Positions 7,486 to 16,082 of a stretch of DNA of 64,000 nt are shown here, in pieces (positions within the stretch are counted from its first letter, which is position 1; every line of letters begins with the position of its first letter). The stretch lies in assembly GCF_000022545.1 (NCBI RefSeq), contig NC_012883.1, positions 1,666,276-1,730,275 on the forward strand, in the 5' to 3' direction. Source of the stretch: Thermococcus sibiricus MM 739 (lineage in GTDB: Archaea > Methanobacteriota_B > Thermococci > Thermococcales > Thermococcaceae). The position numbers and the translations under genes were made by a program. The notes under the pieces were generated by a model. It was not told the DNA's origin. It made no database searches and saw only the letters and a list, made by a program, of their open reading frames with translations.

Positions 7486-8046
7486 ATGAGAGTACTCTTT
7501 ATCACATCCAATAAAGGTAAAGTGAAGGAAGCTAAGACTTATCTCTCCCCATTAGGAGTTAAGGTTCTTCAGAGACAAATAGATTATCCAGAAATACAAG
7601 CGAATACTCTTGAGGAAGTCGTGGGATTTGGAGTTATGTGGTTAAAGGATTATTTAGATGAACCTTTCTTTATAGATGATTCTGGCCTTTTTATTGAGGC
7701 TCTAAATGGCTTTCCTGGAGTGTATTCTGCATACATATACAAAACTCTCGGAAATGAGGGAATATTAAAATTAATGAACGAGGTTAAAAATAGGAGAGCC
7801 TATTTTAAAAGTGTCATAGGCTATTACGATGGGAGAATTCACATTTTTACTGGAATCACAAGAGGCCATATTATTAATGAGAAGAGAGGGAAGTACGGAT
7901 TCGGATTTGACCCAATTTTTCTACCAGAAAATAGCAAAAAAACCTTCGCTGAGATGCAAACTGAGGAAAAGAACAGGATTTCACACAGAGGTAGAGCATT
8001 AGCAGAGTTCGCAAGATGGTTAAAAGAAAATTTTAAAAAGGAGTAA
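7486..8046 (+). CDS. rdgB: XTP/dITP pyrophosphatase (RdgB/HAM1)
   Basis: 186 residues of the Ham1/RdgB house-cleaning NTPase family, which hydrolyses XTP, dITP and ITP to monophosphates and keeps deaminated purines out of nucleic acids. Signatures are the N-terminal [11 protein letters not shown], the catalytic [21 protein letters not shown] segment, and the C-terminal '[22 protein letters not shown]' and [11 protein letters not shown]. The length is normal. The start ATG follows GGTGA within the leader element described above. Confidence 0.95.
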   Translation: MRVLFITSNKGKVKEAKTYLSPLGVKVLQRQIDYPEIQANTLEEVVGFGVMWLKDYLDEPFFIDDSGLFIEALNGFPGVYSAYIYKTLGNEGILKLMNEVKNRRAYFKSVIGYYDGRIHIFTGITRGHIINEKRGKYGFGFDPIFLPENSKKTFAEMQTEEKNRISHRGRALAEFARWLKENFKKE

Positions 8047-8102
8047 GTGACAATAATCCTCGGCAAGTTATTGAAAAAATGACAATTGTAAGGGGGATTC
8101 AG

Positions 8103-8555
8103 ATGAGTGACACGATAGACGCTGTTGATATGAAACTCCTTAAAGAGCTTAAAGAGAACTCAAGGGAAAACATAGCTACTCTAAGCAAAAAGCTTGGAAT
8201 CCCAAGGACAACTGTCCACTATAGGATTAAAAAACTTATTAATGAAGGAGTAATCGAAAAATTCACAATCAAGCCCAACTATAAAAAACTCAACTTAGGG
8301 ACTACTGCCTTCATTTTAGTAAGATACAACCCTGATTCAGGCCTTACACAAAGAGAGATTGCCAAAAAGATCGCCCAGATCGATGGTGTTCACGAAGTTC
8401 ATATAATAGCTGGGGAATGGGATCTTTTAATAAAAATTCGAGCTCCTTCAGCCGAAGATATAGGGAAAGTAGTCGTAGATAAGCTTAGAGAAATCAAAGG
8501 AATCGGACAAACAGTAACGATGGTTTCCTTTGTATCTGTTAAAGAAGAGCTTTAG
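8103..8555 (+). CDS. Lrp/AsnC-family transcriptional regulator
   Basis: 150 residues from ATG 8103 with AGGGGGATT just upstream; the in-frame ATG at 8079 has no such site. The N-terminal winged helix reads 'LLKELKENSRENIATLSKKLGIPRTTVHYRIKKL'. The C-terminal RAM/AsnC ligand domain begins around residue 70 and includes 'IAQIDGVHEVHIIAGEWDLLIKIRA'. Proteins of this family form dimers or octamers and sense amino acids or related metabolites. Targets cannot be read from the context. Confidence 0.88.
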   Translation: MSDTIDAVDMKLLKELKENSRENIATLSKKLGIPRTTVHYRIKKLINEGVIEKFTIKPNYKKLNLGTTAFILVRYNPDSGLTQREIAKKIAQIDGVHEVHIIAGEWDLLIKIRAPSAEDIGKVVVDKLREIKGIGQTVTMVSFVSVKEEL

Positions 8556-8561
8556 TTGTAC

Positions 8562-8623
8562 TGGGCGATGATTACCGTTCTCCTTTCTGATTTTATGATG
8601 ATGCGAGGATTTTTATGAGCCCA
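8562..8623 (+). ncRNA. Candidate box C/D guide sRNA
   Basis: Downstream of the Lrp gene lies an ordered set of boxes: C-like GCGATGA (8565-8571), D' CTGA (8587-8590), C' ATGATGA (8595-8601) and D-like ATGA (8615-8618), flanked by TGGGC (8562-8566) and GCCCA (8619-8623). The C-D' and C'-D spacers of 15 and 13 bases, and four bases between D' and C', are right for archaeal C/D sRNAs. The outer C and D boxes each carry one deviation, and the flanking stem overlaps the C box by two bases, so the call is tentative. Guide targets are not identified. Confidence 0.4.
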
Positions 8624-8669
8624 CTAAGAGATTTTTTGTCTTTTAAATTTCTTCTAAAAGAGCGTGGGG

Positions 8670-8811
8670 TGGTGGGGGCGCGGGGATTTGAACCCCGGTC
8701 CGCGGGTTTCTCCGGGTCAGAGCTCCAAAGGCTCATCCCCCAAATCAGCAAACCCGCTCGTCTTCACACCTCTGGAGCCCGCGATGATAGACCAGGCTAC
8801 ACCACGCCCCC
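8670..8811 (-). tRNA. trnW: tRNA-Trp (CCA anticodon) with a 64-base intron
   Basis: Read on the minus strand, acceptor GGGGGCG (8811-8805) pairs with CGCCCCC ending at 8674. The discriminator A is at 8673 and CCA is encoded at 8672-8670. The T arm is CCGGGGTTCAAATCCCCG. The anticodon stem GCGGG/CCCGC encloses loop CTCCAG with anticodon CCA at 8775-8773. An intron at the canonical position after base 37 spans 8771-8708. A TATA box at 8837-8847 lies about 31 bases upstream of the mature 5' end. Overlapping translated frames are artefacts. Confidence 0.95.
8708..8771 (-). ncRNA. Box C/D guide RNA within the tRNA-Trp intron
   Basis: On the minus strand the intron carries C-like GTGAAGA (8767-8761), D' CTGA (8748-8745), C'-like GGGATGA (8739-8733) and D CTGA (8720-8717). 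Both guide spacers are exactly 12 bases. Counting five bases from D, the guide pairs its fifth base with C34 of the anticodon. From D', the fifth base falls opposite position 39. This matches the known archaeal system in which the tRNA-Trp intron directs 2'-O-methylation at 34 and 39 before splicing. Confidence 0.9.
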
Positions 8812-8836
8812 GTCCCATAACACTAAAACCAACACC

Positions 8837-8847
8837 AATTTATAAAC
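8837..8847 (-). promoter_or_regulatory. TATA box of the tRNA-Trp gene
   Basis: GTTTATAAATT on the minus strand, centred about 31 bases upstream of the mature tRNA 5' end. Confidence 0.75.
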
Positions 8848-9034
8848 TTTACTATGATTGCATCTATCACAGAACAAATAGCACAAAAGAAAACTCTTGG
8901 GGATTATTCAACCATTTTAGGGATTATTTGGATAGAAATTTGTTTCTAAAAGGTATGATGAACTCGAGCCTTTAGTGATGCTCCATTCCCTATGGACACT
9001 AACCTTTGGTTGGTAACACTAATATTTAGAAAGC

Positions 9035-9043
9035 GTTTAAAAG
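9035..9043 (+). promoter_or_regulatory. TATA box of the FmdE-like gene cluster
   Basis: GTTTAAAAG at 9035-9043 predicts transcription from about 9064, at the GGTGAT ribosome binding site (9064-9069) and just before the ATG at 9073. It therefore also supports that start over the longer frame opening at 8992. Confidence 0.6.
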
Positions 9044-9072
9044 GTGCTACTATATTGCAAATTGGTGATACA

Positions 9073-9774
9073 ATGCTCATCCTTAACAAACTAGTGGAGG
9101 AAAATAAAGCTGAGGAAATACTTGAGTACGCACGAGAATTTCACGGACATGTATGTCCATATGTCGCTCTTGGGATAAGAACCTCATTGATCGCAATGAA
9201 CGAACTTAGTGTTGGGAGACTTGACTATTCAGCCAGCGTAAATGAGAGCATTCTAGCAATAGTTGAAATTAATAGCTGCTTTACTGACGGCGTTCAAGTT
9301 ACCACAGGATGCACTCTCGGAAATAATTCCCTAATCTATATGGATCTCGGTAAAACTGCACTAACTCTTGTTAAACGCTCAACTTGGGAAGGGGTTAGAG
9401 TGTATATCGACGCTGAGAAACTCGAAAAATATTATCCACCAGAGGCGAGAGAACTATTTAACAAAGTCATAAAGGAGAGAAAAGGAAGTCCAGAAGAAAG
9501 AGAATACCTAAAAGAACTTTGGGAAGATATCGCAAGGACTATGCTCTACCTTCCTAGGGAAGAATTTAAAATAGAGCAAGTTAAGATCCCCCCAATTGAA
9601 CAGGCCCCTATTTTTGAGAGCATCCGGTGCTCAGAGTGCGGAGAGCTGGCGATGTCAAGGAGAATCGTCTACATCAACGAAGAGCCCCTCTGCTACAAGT
9701 GTGCCGGGAAAGAGTACCACGCGGTGATTGGGCGGGGAATCGTTAAAATCGGAGGGTCTGGCAATGGAACTTAA
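9073..9774 (+). CDS. FmdE-like protein with C-terminal zinc ribbon
   Basis: About 233 residues from ATG 9073. The N-terminal domain has the FmdE hallmark FHGHVCPYVALGIRTSLIAMNEL, with Cys and His residues, and a second conserved Cys region 'EINSCFTDGVQVTTGCTLGNN'. The C-terminus has paired cysteines CSECG and CYKCAGKEY, a zinc ribbon or TraR-like finger. The name comes from formylmethanofuran dehydrogenase operons, but the family is broad and this organism is not a methanogen. Its place before a TrmO-like gene and a metal/corrinoid-type ABC importer suggests a metal or metallocofactor role, which is an inference. Confidence 0.8.
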   Translation: MLILNKLVEENKAEEILEYAREFHGHVCPYVALGIRTSLIAMNELSVGRLDYSASVNESILAIVEINSCFTDGVQVTTGCTLGNNSLIYMDLGKTALTLVKRSTWEGVRVYIDAEKLEKYYPPEARELFNKVIKERKGSPEEREYLKELWEDIARTMLYLPREEFKIEQVKIPPIEQAPIFESIRCSECGELAMSRRIVYINEEPLCYKCAGKEYHAVIGRGIVKIGGSGNGT

Positions 9775-10207
9775 CCTCAGGCCGATTGGAGTGATACGAT
9801 CTCCCTACAAGAGTCCTTTGGAGTGCCCCAGTCAGGGGAGGCTCTCGGAGGAAATATTCATAGTGGAAGTCTTTCCCGAGTTTGAGGGGGGACTGAAGGA
9901 CGTAGAAACCTGCACACACTTAATACTCCTCTACTGGCTTGACAAAGCTAGAAGAGATGTGCTAACAGCCATGCCCCCTCATGATAAAAAGGAACACGGA
10001 GTTTTTGCAACCCGCTCTCCCCACAGGCCGAACCCGATAGGATTCGCCGTAGTAGAGCTTATAGAGAGGAGAGGAAGGAAACTAATTGTAAAGGGATTAG
10101 ATGCACTAGATGGAACTCCCGTTATCGACATTAAACCATATTCTTCAGCTATAGACTGTGTGGAAAATGCAAAGATTGGATGGTTTGAGGAGGTGAATAA
10201 AAAATGA
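9764..10207 (+). CDS. TrmO/TsaA-family SAM-dependent methyltransferase
   Basis: 147 residues from ATG 9764 with GGAGGG at 9751-9756. It begins [18 protein letters not shown] and contains the family signature '[21 protein letters not shown]' and [16 protein letters not shown], the SAM-binding beta-barrel residues of UPF0066. Bacterial TrmO methylates t6A37 in tRNA-Thr to m6t6A. Archaeal homologues are less certain, and the position inside a metal-uptake gene cluster leaves room for another substrate. It overlaps the FmdE-like gene by 11 bases and the binding-protein gene by 4 bases. Confidence 0.85.
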   Translation: MELNLRPIGVIRSPYKSPLECPSQGRLSEEIFIVEVFPEFEGGLKDVETCTHLILLYWLDKARRDVLTAMPPHDKKEHGVFATRSPHRPNPIGFAVVELIERRGRKLIVKGLDALDGTPVIDIKPYSSAIDCVENAKIGWFEEVNKK

Positions 10208-11310
10208 AAAGAGCCCTTTCGATCATAGTTTTACTCGTACTCATCTCCGGATGCTTACAAAGTCAATCAGCCGAGGAAGCTACGATAATCGTAAAAGACC
10301 TCGCCGGGAGAGAAGTCAAAGTTCCAAAAGGCGTTGAGCGGATAGTGGCTGTTGGCCCCGGTGCCCTGAGGATCATGGTATATCTAAACGCGACCGACAT
10401 GGTAGTGGGAGTTGAGGATTGTGAAAGGCAATGGGGTTCAGGAGGAAGGCCTTACATCATGGCCCACCCCGAACTTAAAGAACTCCCAAGCATAGGCCCC
10501 GGGGGCCCTGGAAAGCTTCCCAATCTTGAGGCCCTGATAAACGTGAAACCCGACGTTATTTTCATAACATACGTCGATGCCAAAACCGCCCAAGATATGC
10601 AGGAAAAAACCGGAATCCCAGTTGTAGTACTTAGCTATGGGGAGCTAACGACCTTTGAGGATGATGAACTCTTTAAATCCATTGAATTGGCTGGAAAAAT
10701 CCTAAAAAAAGAAGATAGAGCGAAAGAAGTTATCAATTTCATTAAATCAATTCAAGAAGACCTCCTTAAGCGAACAGAAAATGTTGAAAGTCCAAGTGTT
10801 TATGTTGGAGGAATAGGGTATAAAGGCGCCCATGGAATAGAAAGTACGGAAGCAAAATACCCGCCTTTTGTTGTATTACACGCGAAAAACGTTGTTGATG
10901 AGCTTGGGGAGGGTCATAAATTTATAGACAAAGAAAAACTCTTGGATTGGGATCCAGAATACATCTTCATAGACGAAGGAGGATTAAGCTTAGTACTTGA
11001 CGACTACAGAAAGAGTCCCGAGTTCTATGAGTCACTGAAGGCCGTGAAAAATGGCAACGTGTATGGAATTCTCCCGTATAATTACTACTCCACAAACATC
11101 GGTACGGCCATGGCAGATGCGTACTTCATTGGAAAAGTGTTATATCCCGAGCGTTTTGAGGATGTAGACCCTATTCAAAAGGCAAATGAGATATATAAAT
11201 TCCTTGTCGGCAAGCCAGTTTACGAAGAGATGGCCAACCAGTTCGGTGGGTTTGGAAAGATAGACCTCTCTAATAGGAGCGTAAACTACTCACTACCAAC
11301 TTCACCGTGA
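10204..11310 (+). CDS. ABC importer binding lipoprotein, FecB/BtuF type
   Basis: 368 residues with a lipoprotein signal ([17 protein letters not shown]; modified Cys at about 17). The mature part has the two-lobed type III binding fold of siderophore/corrinoid/haem receptors: '[32 protein letters not shown]', '[19 protein letters not shown]', and a long linking helix at '[16 protein letters not shown]'. It is anchored outside the membrane and delivers ligand to the FecCD-type permease encoded next. The ligand is not decided by sequence; an iron chelate, corrinoid or another metal complex is possible. Confidence 0.88.
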   Translation: MKRALSIIVLLVLISGCLQSQSAEEATIIVKDLAGREVKVPKGVERIVAVGPGALRIMVYLNATDMVVGVEDCERQWGSGGRPYIMAHPELKELPSIGPGGPGKLPNLEALINVKPDVIFITYVDAKTAQDMQEKTGIPVVVLSYGELTTFEDDELFKSIELAGKILKKEDRAKEVINFIKSIQEDLLKRTENVESPSVYVGGIGYKGAHGIESTEAKYPPFVVLHAKNVVDELGEGHKFIDKEKLLDWDPEYIFIDEGGLSLVLDDYRKSPEFYESLKAVKNGNVYGILPYNYYSTNIGTAMADAYFIGKVLYPERFEDVDPIQKANEIYKFLVGKPVYEEMANQFGGFGKIDLSNRSVNYSLPTSP

Positions 11311-11316
11311 TGCAAC

Positions 11317-12351
11317 ATGGAGTATGAGAAATACATTGCAAATAGAATTTTAGCGGGCCTTTTTCTCTTTATTCTCATATTTATGGTTAGCGTTTTCTCC
11401 ATCTCCCAAGGGGGCTACAATCTTTCAATAGATGAGGTTATCAGAGTATTGATTGGAAGAGGAGATTATAAATCCAACATGGTAATATGGAACATTCGTT
11501 TTCCCAGAGTGCTTGCTGGAATTCTCGTGGGAGCTTCATTGGCAATCTCAGGTGCGGTTATGCAGGGTTTCCTGAGAAATCCTCTGGCAAGTCCTTTCAC
11601 TATGGGGGTTTCGCATGGGGCAATGTTTGGGGCCTCTATTGCCATTCTGCTGGGAGCAGGCTATTCTGAAAGTTCAGGTAAGATAATTGTGAATAATCCC
11701 TATGCGGTAGTATTATTTGCATTTCTCGGTGCAATGAGTGCAGCTGCCATTATTTTACTCCTCGCAAAATTGAAAGGATTAAGCCCGGAAGCCATAATAC
11801 TTTCAGGAATCGCAATGAGTTCCCTTTTTGTAGCCTTAACCACACTTATACAGTATTTTGCAGATGAACTTCAACTTGCTGCGATGGTTTATTGGAGCTT
11901 TGGGGATCTTGGAAGGACAACTTGGAGGGAAGATATCATGCTTGGAATAAGTTTTACGGCTGTTTTTACTTATTTTATCATGAAAAGATGGGACTTGAAT
12001 GCTTCTGCACTCGGGGATGAGATTGCAAAATCCGTAGGGGTTGAGGTGGAAAAGACAAGAGTAATTTCAACATTTTTAGCAACTTTTCTGACAGCTATTA
12101 GTGTCTCTTTTGTTGGAGTTATAGGGTTTGTTGGACTAATAGCACCTCACGCCGTTAGACTTCTCTTCGGTGGGGACTACAGATTTTTAATACCTCTTTC
12201 CGCCCTAATGGGCGCCTTTCTGCTTCTCACTGCAGATACGATTGCAAGACTTCTTTTTTCACCAATTACCTTGCCGGTTGGTGTTGTGACGTCATTTTTA
12301 GGTGCTCCAATGTTTATCTACCTGTTAGTGCGTATGGAGGGAGGCAGATGA
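11317..12351 (+). CDS. ABC importer permease, FecCD/BtuC family
   Basis: 344 residues, highly hydrophobic with about ten membrane segments. Family landmarks are 'RFPRVLAGILVGASLAISGAVMQGFLRNPLASP' (L1/Q-rich start) and 'FVGLIAPHAVRLLFGGDYRFLIPLSALMGAFLLL' with the coupling helix for the ATPase. The start ATG at 11317 lies just after the binding-protein stop, and its own stop overlaps the ATPase start by four bases. Confidence 0.93.
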   Translation: MEYEKYIANRILAGLFLFILIFMVSVFSISQGGYNLSIDEVIRVLIGRGDYKSNMVIWNIRFPRVLAGILVGASLAISGAVMQGFLRNPLASPFTMGVSHGAMFGASIAILLGAGYSESSGKIIVNNPYAVVLFAFLGAMSAAAIILLLAKLKGLSPEAIILSGIAMSSLFVALTTLIQYFADELQLAAMVYWSFGDLGRTTWREDIMLGISFTAVFTYFIMKRWDLNASALGDEIAKSVGVEVEKTRVISTFLATFLTAISVSFVGVIGFVGLIAPHAVRLLFGGDYRFLIPLSALMGAFLLLTADTIARLLFSPITLPVGVVTSFLGAPMFIYLLVRMEGGR

Positions 12352-13103
12352 AGGTTTTGAGAGTAAAAAATCTCAATTTTAGCTACAATGGTTCAAAAAT
12401 CCTGCATGATATCTCTTTGGAAGTTGAACAAGGAGAATTAGTTGCCATATTGGGCCCAAATGGTGCTGGAAAGAGCACTCTTATGAAGTGTATTGCGGGA
12501 ATTTTCAGGTGTAAAGAAGTTGAAATTTTTGGAGAACCTTTACACCGGTGCTCCCGAGAAGAACTTGCAAAAATAATAGGGTACGTGCCTCAGAGTATTA
12601 TTCCCGGTTTTATGAGGGTTTTTGATACGGTTCTTTTGGGCAGGAGACCATATATAGGACTCACACCATCAAGGGAAGATATTGAAATTGTCAAACAGAC
12701 TCTAAAAAGGCTTAAAATTGACCACTTGGCACTAAAACCCTTAAACAAACTCAGCGGAGGAGAAATACAAAAAGTAAATATAGCCAGGGCCCTTGCTCAA
12801 GAACCGGAGATACTTTTAATGGACGAACCCACAAACAACCTTGACCTAAAAAGCCAGATGGAGGTGATGAAAATAGCAAGAAAATTTGCAGAGTCCGGTA
12901 AAACATCCATAATTATCATGCACGACGTTAACCTGGCATTACGCTTTGCAGACAGGTTTGTTTTCATGAAAAGTGGAAAAATAATAAAAGATGGGGGCAA
13001 AGATGTTCTCACACCGAAACTTTTTGAAGAGGTTTATGGGGTCAGGGGCGTTATTGCGGAAGTTGAAGGTACTCCCATAGTAATTCCAGCTTTAGAGAGC
13101 TGA
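12348..13103 (+). CDS. ABC importer ATPase, FecE/BtuD type
   Basis: 251 residues with Walker A GPNGAGKST, Q-loop YVPQS, signature LSGGEIQKVNIARAL, Walker [14 protein letters not shown] and switch His in IIIMHDVNLAL. It powers the preceding permease. The gene ends convergently with the ferritin-VIT1 gene, and the two coding regions overlap by 12 bases at their 3' ends. Confidence 0.95.
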   Translation: MKVLRVKNLNFSYNGSKILHDISLEVEQGELVAILGPNGAGKSTLMKCIAGIFRCKEVEIFGEPLHRCSREELAKIIGYVPQSIIPGFMRVFDTVLLGRRPYIGLTPSREDIEIVKQTLKRLKIDHLALKPLNKLSGGEIQKVNIARALAQEPEILLMDEPTNNLDLKSQMEVMKIARKFAESGKTSIIIMHDVNLALRFADRFVFMKSGKIIKDGGKDVLTPKLFEEVYGVRGVIAEVEGTPIVIPALES

Positions 13104-14180
13104 TATGTGAAAGAGGCCTTCCATTAATTTTCCAAAGAGATAACTTAAGAACGCTGCACCTAGTCCAGTAACAACCATCTCAAAGATCTTTTTCCTTACT
13201 GAAATCCCTGAAAGTATTGAGATAACACTTGCAACCACTGCCAGAGCAGTTCCAGCCAGAAAGATTGAGAAAGGCAATGCAAGCAAAGATGATGAGGCAA
13301 TAAAATATGGCAACACTGGAAAGATTATTCCCGTTAAATAGGCCAAGCCCGTATAGAAAGCAGAACGTATCTCATTCTCATTTCCACCCTGCACAAGAAG
13401 ATTTATCATTGCACTTTCATTAGAAGAAAGTTTTTCTGCAACTTCTCTTGCAACATCCTCTGGCATGCCGCTTTCTAAAAGCCTTTCCATAAGCTCTCCC
13501 TTTGCTCTCTCTGGAGAGACTCTAAAAAGCACCTCCATTCTCTCTTTTACACTCTCATTTACCTGTCTTTGAGATCTAACCGAGATAAAAGCACCTATTC
13601 CCATAGAAAGTGCTCCTGCTACTCCAACTATCAGACCACTAATCCCCACTATCTTTGGATTATGAACGTAGACTGCTGAAAGTCCAGTAACCGCTCCCAA
13701 AAGCTCTACAAGACCATCATTCATTCCGAGAACAAAATCCCTTATGTTCTCCACGTGAAAGCGTTTCTTGCTTTCATAGAAAAAGTGTTCATGTTCAAGC
13801 TCATCTATAATTATCTTCGAAATCACTTCTCTTTCTTCATCACTAAGCTTGTATTTTGTTAGAAAGTTAAAATACTTCTGAATGGCCGAGTTTTCTCCCA
13901 TTTCAAGCAAAGAAACAACAGTTCCTGGCCCTAAAAGCTTCCTAAGCATTTTCACAAAAAAGAAACTGAGCCTGCCTATCTTTATTTTTTTCGGTTTTTT
14001 GCCTCTCTTGTCCAAAAAGCCGTGCCAGAACTTTGCGTGATTGGATTCAATGTGAGATAGCCTTAAAAATTCGTCTCTCAACTTGAGATCCTTCTCATCT
14101 CTACTCAAGGATGCATAAAGAACAGAGTCCTTGTATTCGTCCTCGTAAAATTGACTCGCTAATTTCAGCATTTCCTCCAT
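13092..14180 (-). CDS. Ferritin-like/VIT1 fusion membrane protein (probable Fe/Mn transporter)
   Basis: 362 residues. Residues 1-135 form a rubrerythrin-like four-helix domain with diiron-type motifs: E14/Y16 region YKDSVLYASLS, LSHIESNHAKFW, and IIDELEHEHFFYE. Residues 140-362 are a CCC1/VIT1 domain: RDFVLGMNDGLVELLGAVTGL opens the first helix, GAFISVRSQRQV is typical, and five hydrophobic segments follow. Membrane-bound ferritin A-type fusions export or sequester iron. It is convergent with the metal ABC importer and could balance uptake. GGTGGG precedes the start. Confidence 0.88.
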   Translation of the reverse strand: MEEMLKLASQFYEDEYKDSVLYASLSRDEKDLKLRDEFLRLSHIESNHAKFWHGFLDKRGKKPKKIKIGRLSFFFVKMLRKLLGPGTVVSLLEMGENSAIQKYFNFLTKYKLSDEEREVISKIIIDELEHEHFFYESKKRFHVENIRDFVLGMNDGLVELLGAVTGLSAVYVHNPKIVGISGLIVGVAGALSMGIGAFISVRSQRQVNESVKERMEVLFRVSPERAKGELMERLLESGMPEDVAREVAEKLSSNESAMINLLVQGGNENEIRSAFYTGLAYLTGIIFPVLPYFIASSSLLALPFSIFLAGTALAVVASVISILSGISVRKKIFEMVVTGLGAAFLSYLFGKLMEGLFHISAL

Positions 14181-14231
14181 CTTCGCCCACCAAAAATGTA
14201 AAAATTTGAGGGTTAATAAAGTAAACGGAAA

Positions 14232-14408
14232 TCACTCTGCAGGGGCGTAGTAGCACCTCTTTGGCGAAATGATTTTTCCTCCCTTTTTGAGATTTTTAAT
14301 TGCTTTGTCAACTTCCTTCTTGTCAATTCCAGCTATTTCTGCTATTTCAGCACTCTTTAGAGGCTTTCCAGATTCCTTTAAAACTTTGAAAACTATCTCC
14401 TCACTCAT
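14232..14408 (-). CDS. Small winged-helix DNA-binding protein
   Basis: 58 residues from the ATG at 14408 after GGTGGGG; a GTG three codons upstream is less likely. The whole protein is one winged helix: 'IVFKVLKESGKPLKSAEIAEIAGIDKKEVDKAI' then 'NLKKGGKIISPKRCYYAP'. It resembles MarR-type minimal HTH proteins common in Thermococcales. The target is unknown; it could act on the nearby ferritin-VIT1 gene, which lies 51 bases downstream on the same strand. Confidence 0.72.
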   Translation of the reverse strand: MSEEIVFKVLKESGKPLKSAEIAEIAGIDKKEVDKAIKNLKKGGKIISPKRCYYAPAE

Positions 14409-14488
14409 AGTCCCCACCTTGAAAATTTTGCATTATGAAGTTAGATTTCAAAACTTATAAAGTTTTCAGTTCAAAACAAAAAAGAAAA

Positions 14489-16009
14489 TCAAAGGTACTC
14501 CCAGACACCATAGCCCTTGAAGTTATGCACTATGGTTTTTGTCGTCGTGAACTGTTCTACGGAATAACCTATGCCCTCTCTTCCAACGCCGCTGTCCTTC
14601 ATGCCTCCGAAGGGATAGTAACCTATCCCGTGCCTCGGGTACTCGTTTATGAAGACGCTGCCAACCTCAAGCTTTCTAGCGACCTTTCTCGCCCTCCTTT
14701 CGCATTCGCTGAAAACCGAGGCATCAAGCCCGAAGCGGGAGGATTTGGCTATCTCTATAGCTTCATCCTCGTCCTTCACCTTGATGAGAAGGGCCATCGA
14801 TCCAAAAACGTCCTCATTAAAGGCTCTGAGATCTTTAATCTTTTCTTTGCTAACCTCAAGCAGGATAGGCCACACGTAGTTGCCCTTCCGCCTGAACTCC
14901 GTTAGAGGCCTCGCCCCCTTCTCCACGGCGTCTTTATAAACCTCTTCAATGTACTCTGCGGAGCTTTCGTCAATCAGCGGACCCATCACGGCGTTTTCGT
15001 CCTCCAGTGGGTTCCTGGGCTCCATGCCTTTCAGCTTCTCAAGTATTCTCGCCTTTAAATCCTCGTAGATTTTCTCCTGTGCCAGGATGAGTCTTATCGC
15101 ATCACACCTCTGCCCGGAAAAGCTCACCATACCCTTCACGATCTTCTCACTCGCCAGCTCCAGATTGGCATCATCGAGGACTATGGCGGGATCCTTTCCT
15201 CCGAGTTCAAGGTGGTAGGCCTTTATTCCGCCCGTTCTTATGATGTGCTCCCCCACCTCGGTGCTCCCAGTAAATGTTATCGCCCTTATGCGCCTGTCCT
15301 TCACAACATCGTCCATAAAGCTTCCCGGGATTGTCAGGAGTGCAAAGCTCTCCTTCGGAAAGCCCGCGAGCTCTAAGACCCTAACGAACATGATAGCGGC
15401 TAAGGGATCGGCGGACGCAGGCTTCAACAATACGGTGTTTCCGCTCAGCAGGGCAGGCACTACTTTGGCTGCCGAGATGAACAACGGGTAGTTAAAGGGG
15501 CTTATGGCGAGTATCAATCCGTAGGGTTCCCTCTTCACTATTCCCTCACTTTCAAGAGTCTCCTCGCTCCAGTCGCCTGGCACGTAATCACCGAGCATCC
15601 TCCTCGATTCAAAGGTCGTTTTTTCGAGCCTCTCGATAGTGGCCTTTGTTTCACCAACGGCGTTGCTCTTGGGCTTGCCTGCATCGAGTATCAGAACGTT
15701 CACGAAGTCCTCAAAGGCTTCCCTCATGAGTCCCGCCGCTTTTAGGAAGCTCTGCACTCTCTTCTCCCCGGGATAGTTCCTTATCTCTTCTCTACCCTTT
15801 TCGTAAACCCTTGCTAAGGCCTCTTCGACCTGGTCCCTGCTGAGCCTTGAGACCCTCGCTATAATCCGGCCGTCTATGGGGCTCTTCACTTCGGAAAAAC
15901 TTTCTCCAAAGACCCATTGCCCTGCAACGTATGCCTTGAACTCCGGGATGCCGTCTTCTCCCGGGCGGTATATCCCGTCGAAAATCTTGTTGTGGACAAG
16001 TTTGTCCAT
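14489..16009 (-). CDS. gapN: Non-phosphorylating glyceraldehyde-3-phosphate dehydrogenase (GapN-type ALDH)
   Basis: 506 residues of the aldehyde dehydrogenase superfamily. Visible motifs are 'LILAISPFNYPLFISAAKVV', ITFTGSTEVGEHI, the general base LELGGKDPAIV and the catalytic Cys in SFSGQRCDAIR, then EDVFGSMALLIK. Archaeal GapN oxidises glyceraldehyde 3-phosphate directly to 3-phosphoglycerate with NADP in the modified Embden-Meyerhof pathway. It is about 500 residues, as usual. The gene is visibly more GC-rich than its neighbours. A related aldehyde dehydrogenase with other specificity remains possible. Confidence 0.85.
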   Translation of the reverse strand: MDKLVHNKIFDGIYRPGEDGIPEFKAYVAGQWVFGESFSEVKSPIDGRIIARVSRLSRDQVEEALARVYEKGREEIRNYPGEKRVQSFLKAAGLMREAFEDFVNVLILDAGKPKSNAVGETKATIERLEKTTFESRRMLGDYVPGDWSEETLESEGIVKREPYGLILAISPFNYPLFISAAKVVPALLSGNTVLLKPASADPLAAIMFVRVLELAGFPKESFALLTIPGSFMDDVVKDRRIRAITFTGSTEVGEHIIRTGGIKAYHLELGGKDPAIVLDDANLELASEKIVKGMVSFSGQRCDAIRLILAQEKIYEDLKARILEKLKGMEPRNPLEDENAVMGPLIDESSAEYIEEVYKDAVEKGARPLTEFRRKGNYVWPILLEVSKEKIKDLRAFNEDVFGSMALLIKVKDEDEAIEIAKSSRFGLDASVFSECERRARKVARKLEVGSVFINEYPRHGIGYYPFGGMKDSGVGREGIGYSVEQFTTTKTIVHNFKGYGVWEYL

Positions 16010-16082
16010 TTCTAATCACCGATATGTAATGATACCCAAGAATATTTAAGCTTTGCTCACCAATGGTGATACCGTGATAGTT

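Noticed and set aside
8615-8975. Two open frames on the + strand across the tRNA region
   Set aside because: They run through the tRNA-Trp gene in antisense and have no ribosome binding site or protein character.
14435-14905. Long + strand frame at the end of gapN
   Set aside because: It is antisense to the well-supported GapN coding sequence and low in plausible protein features.
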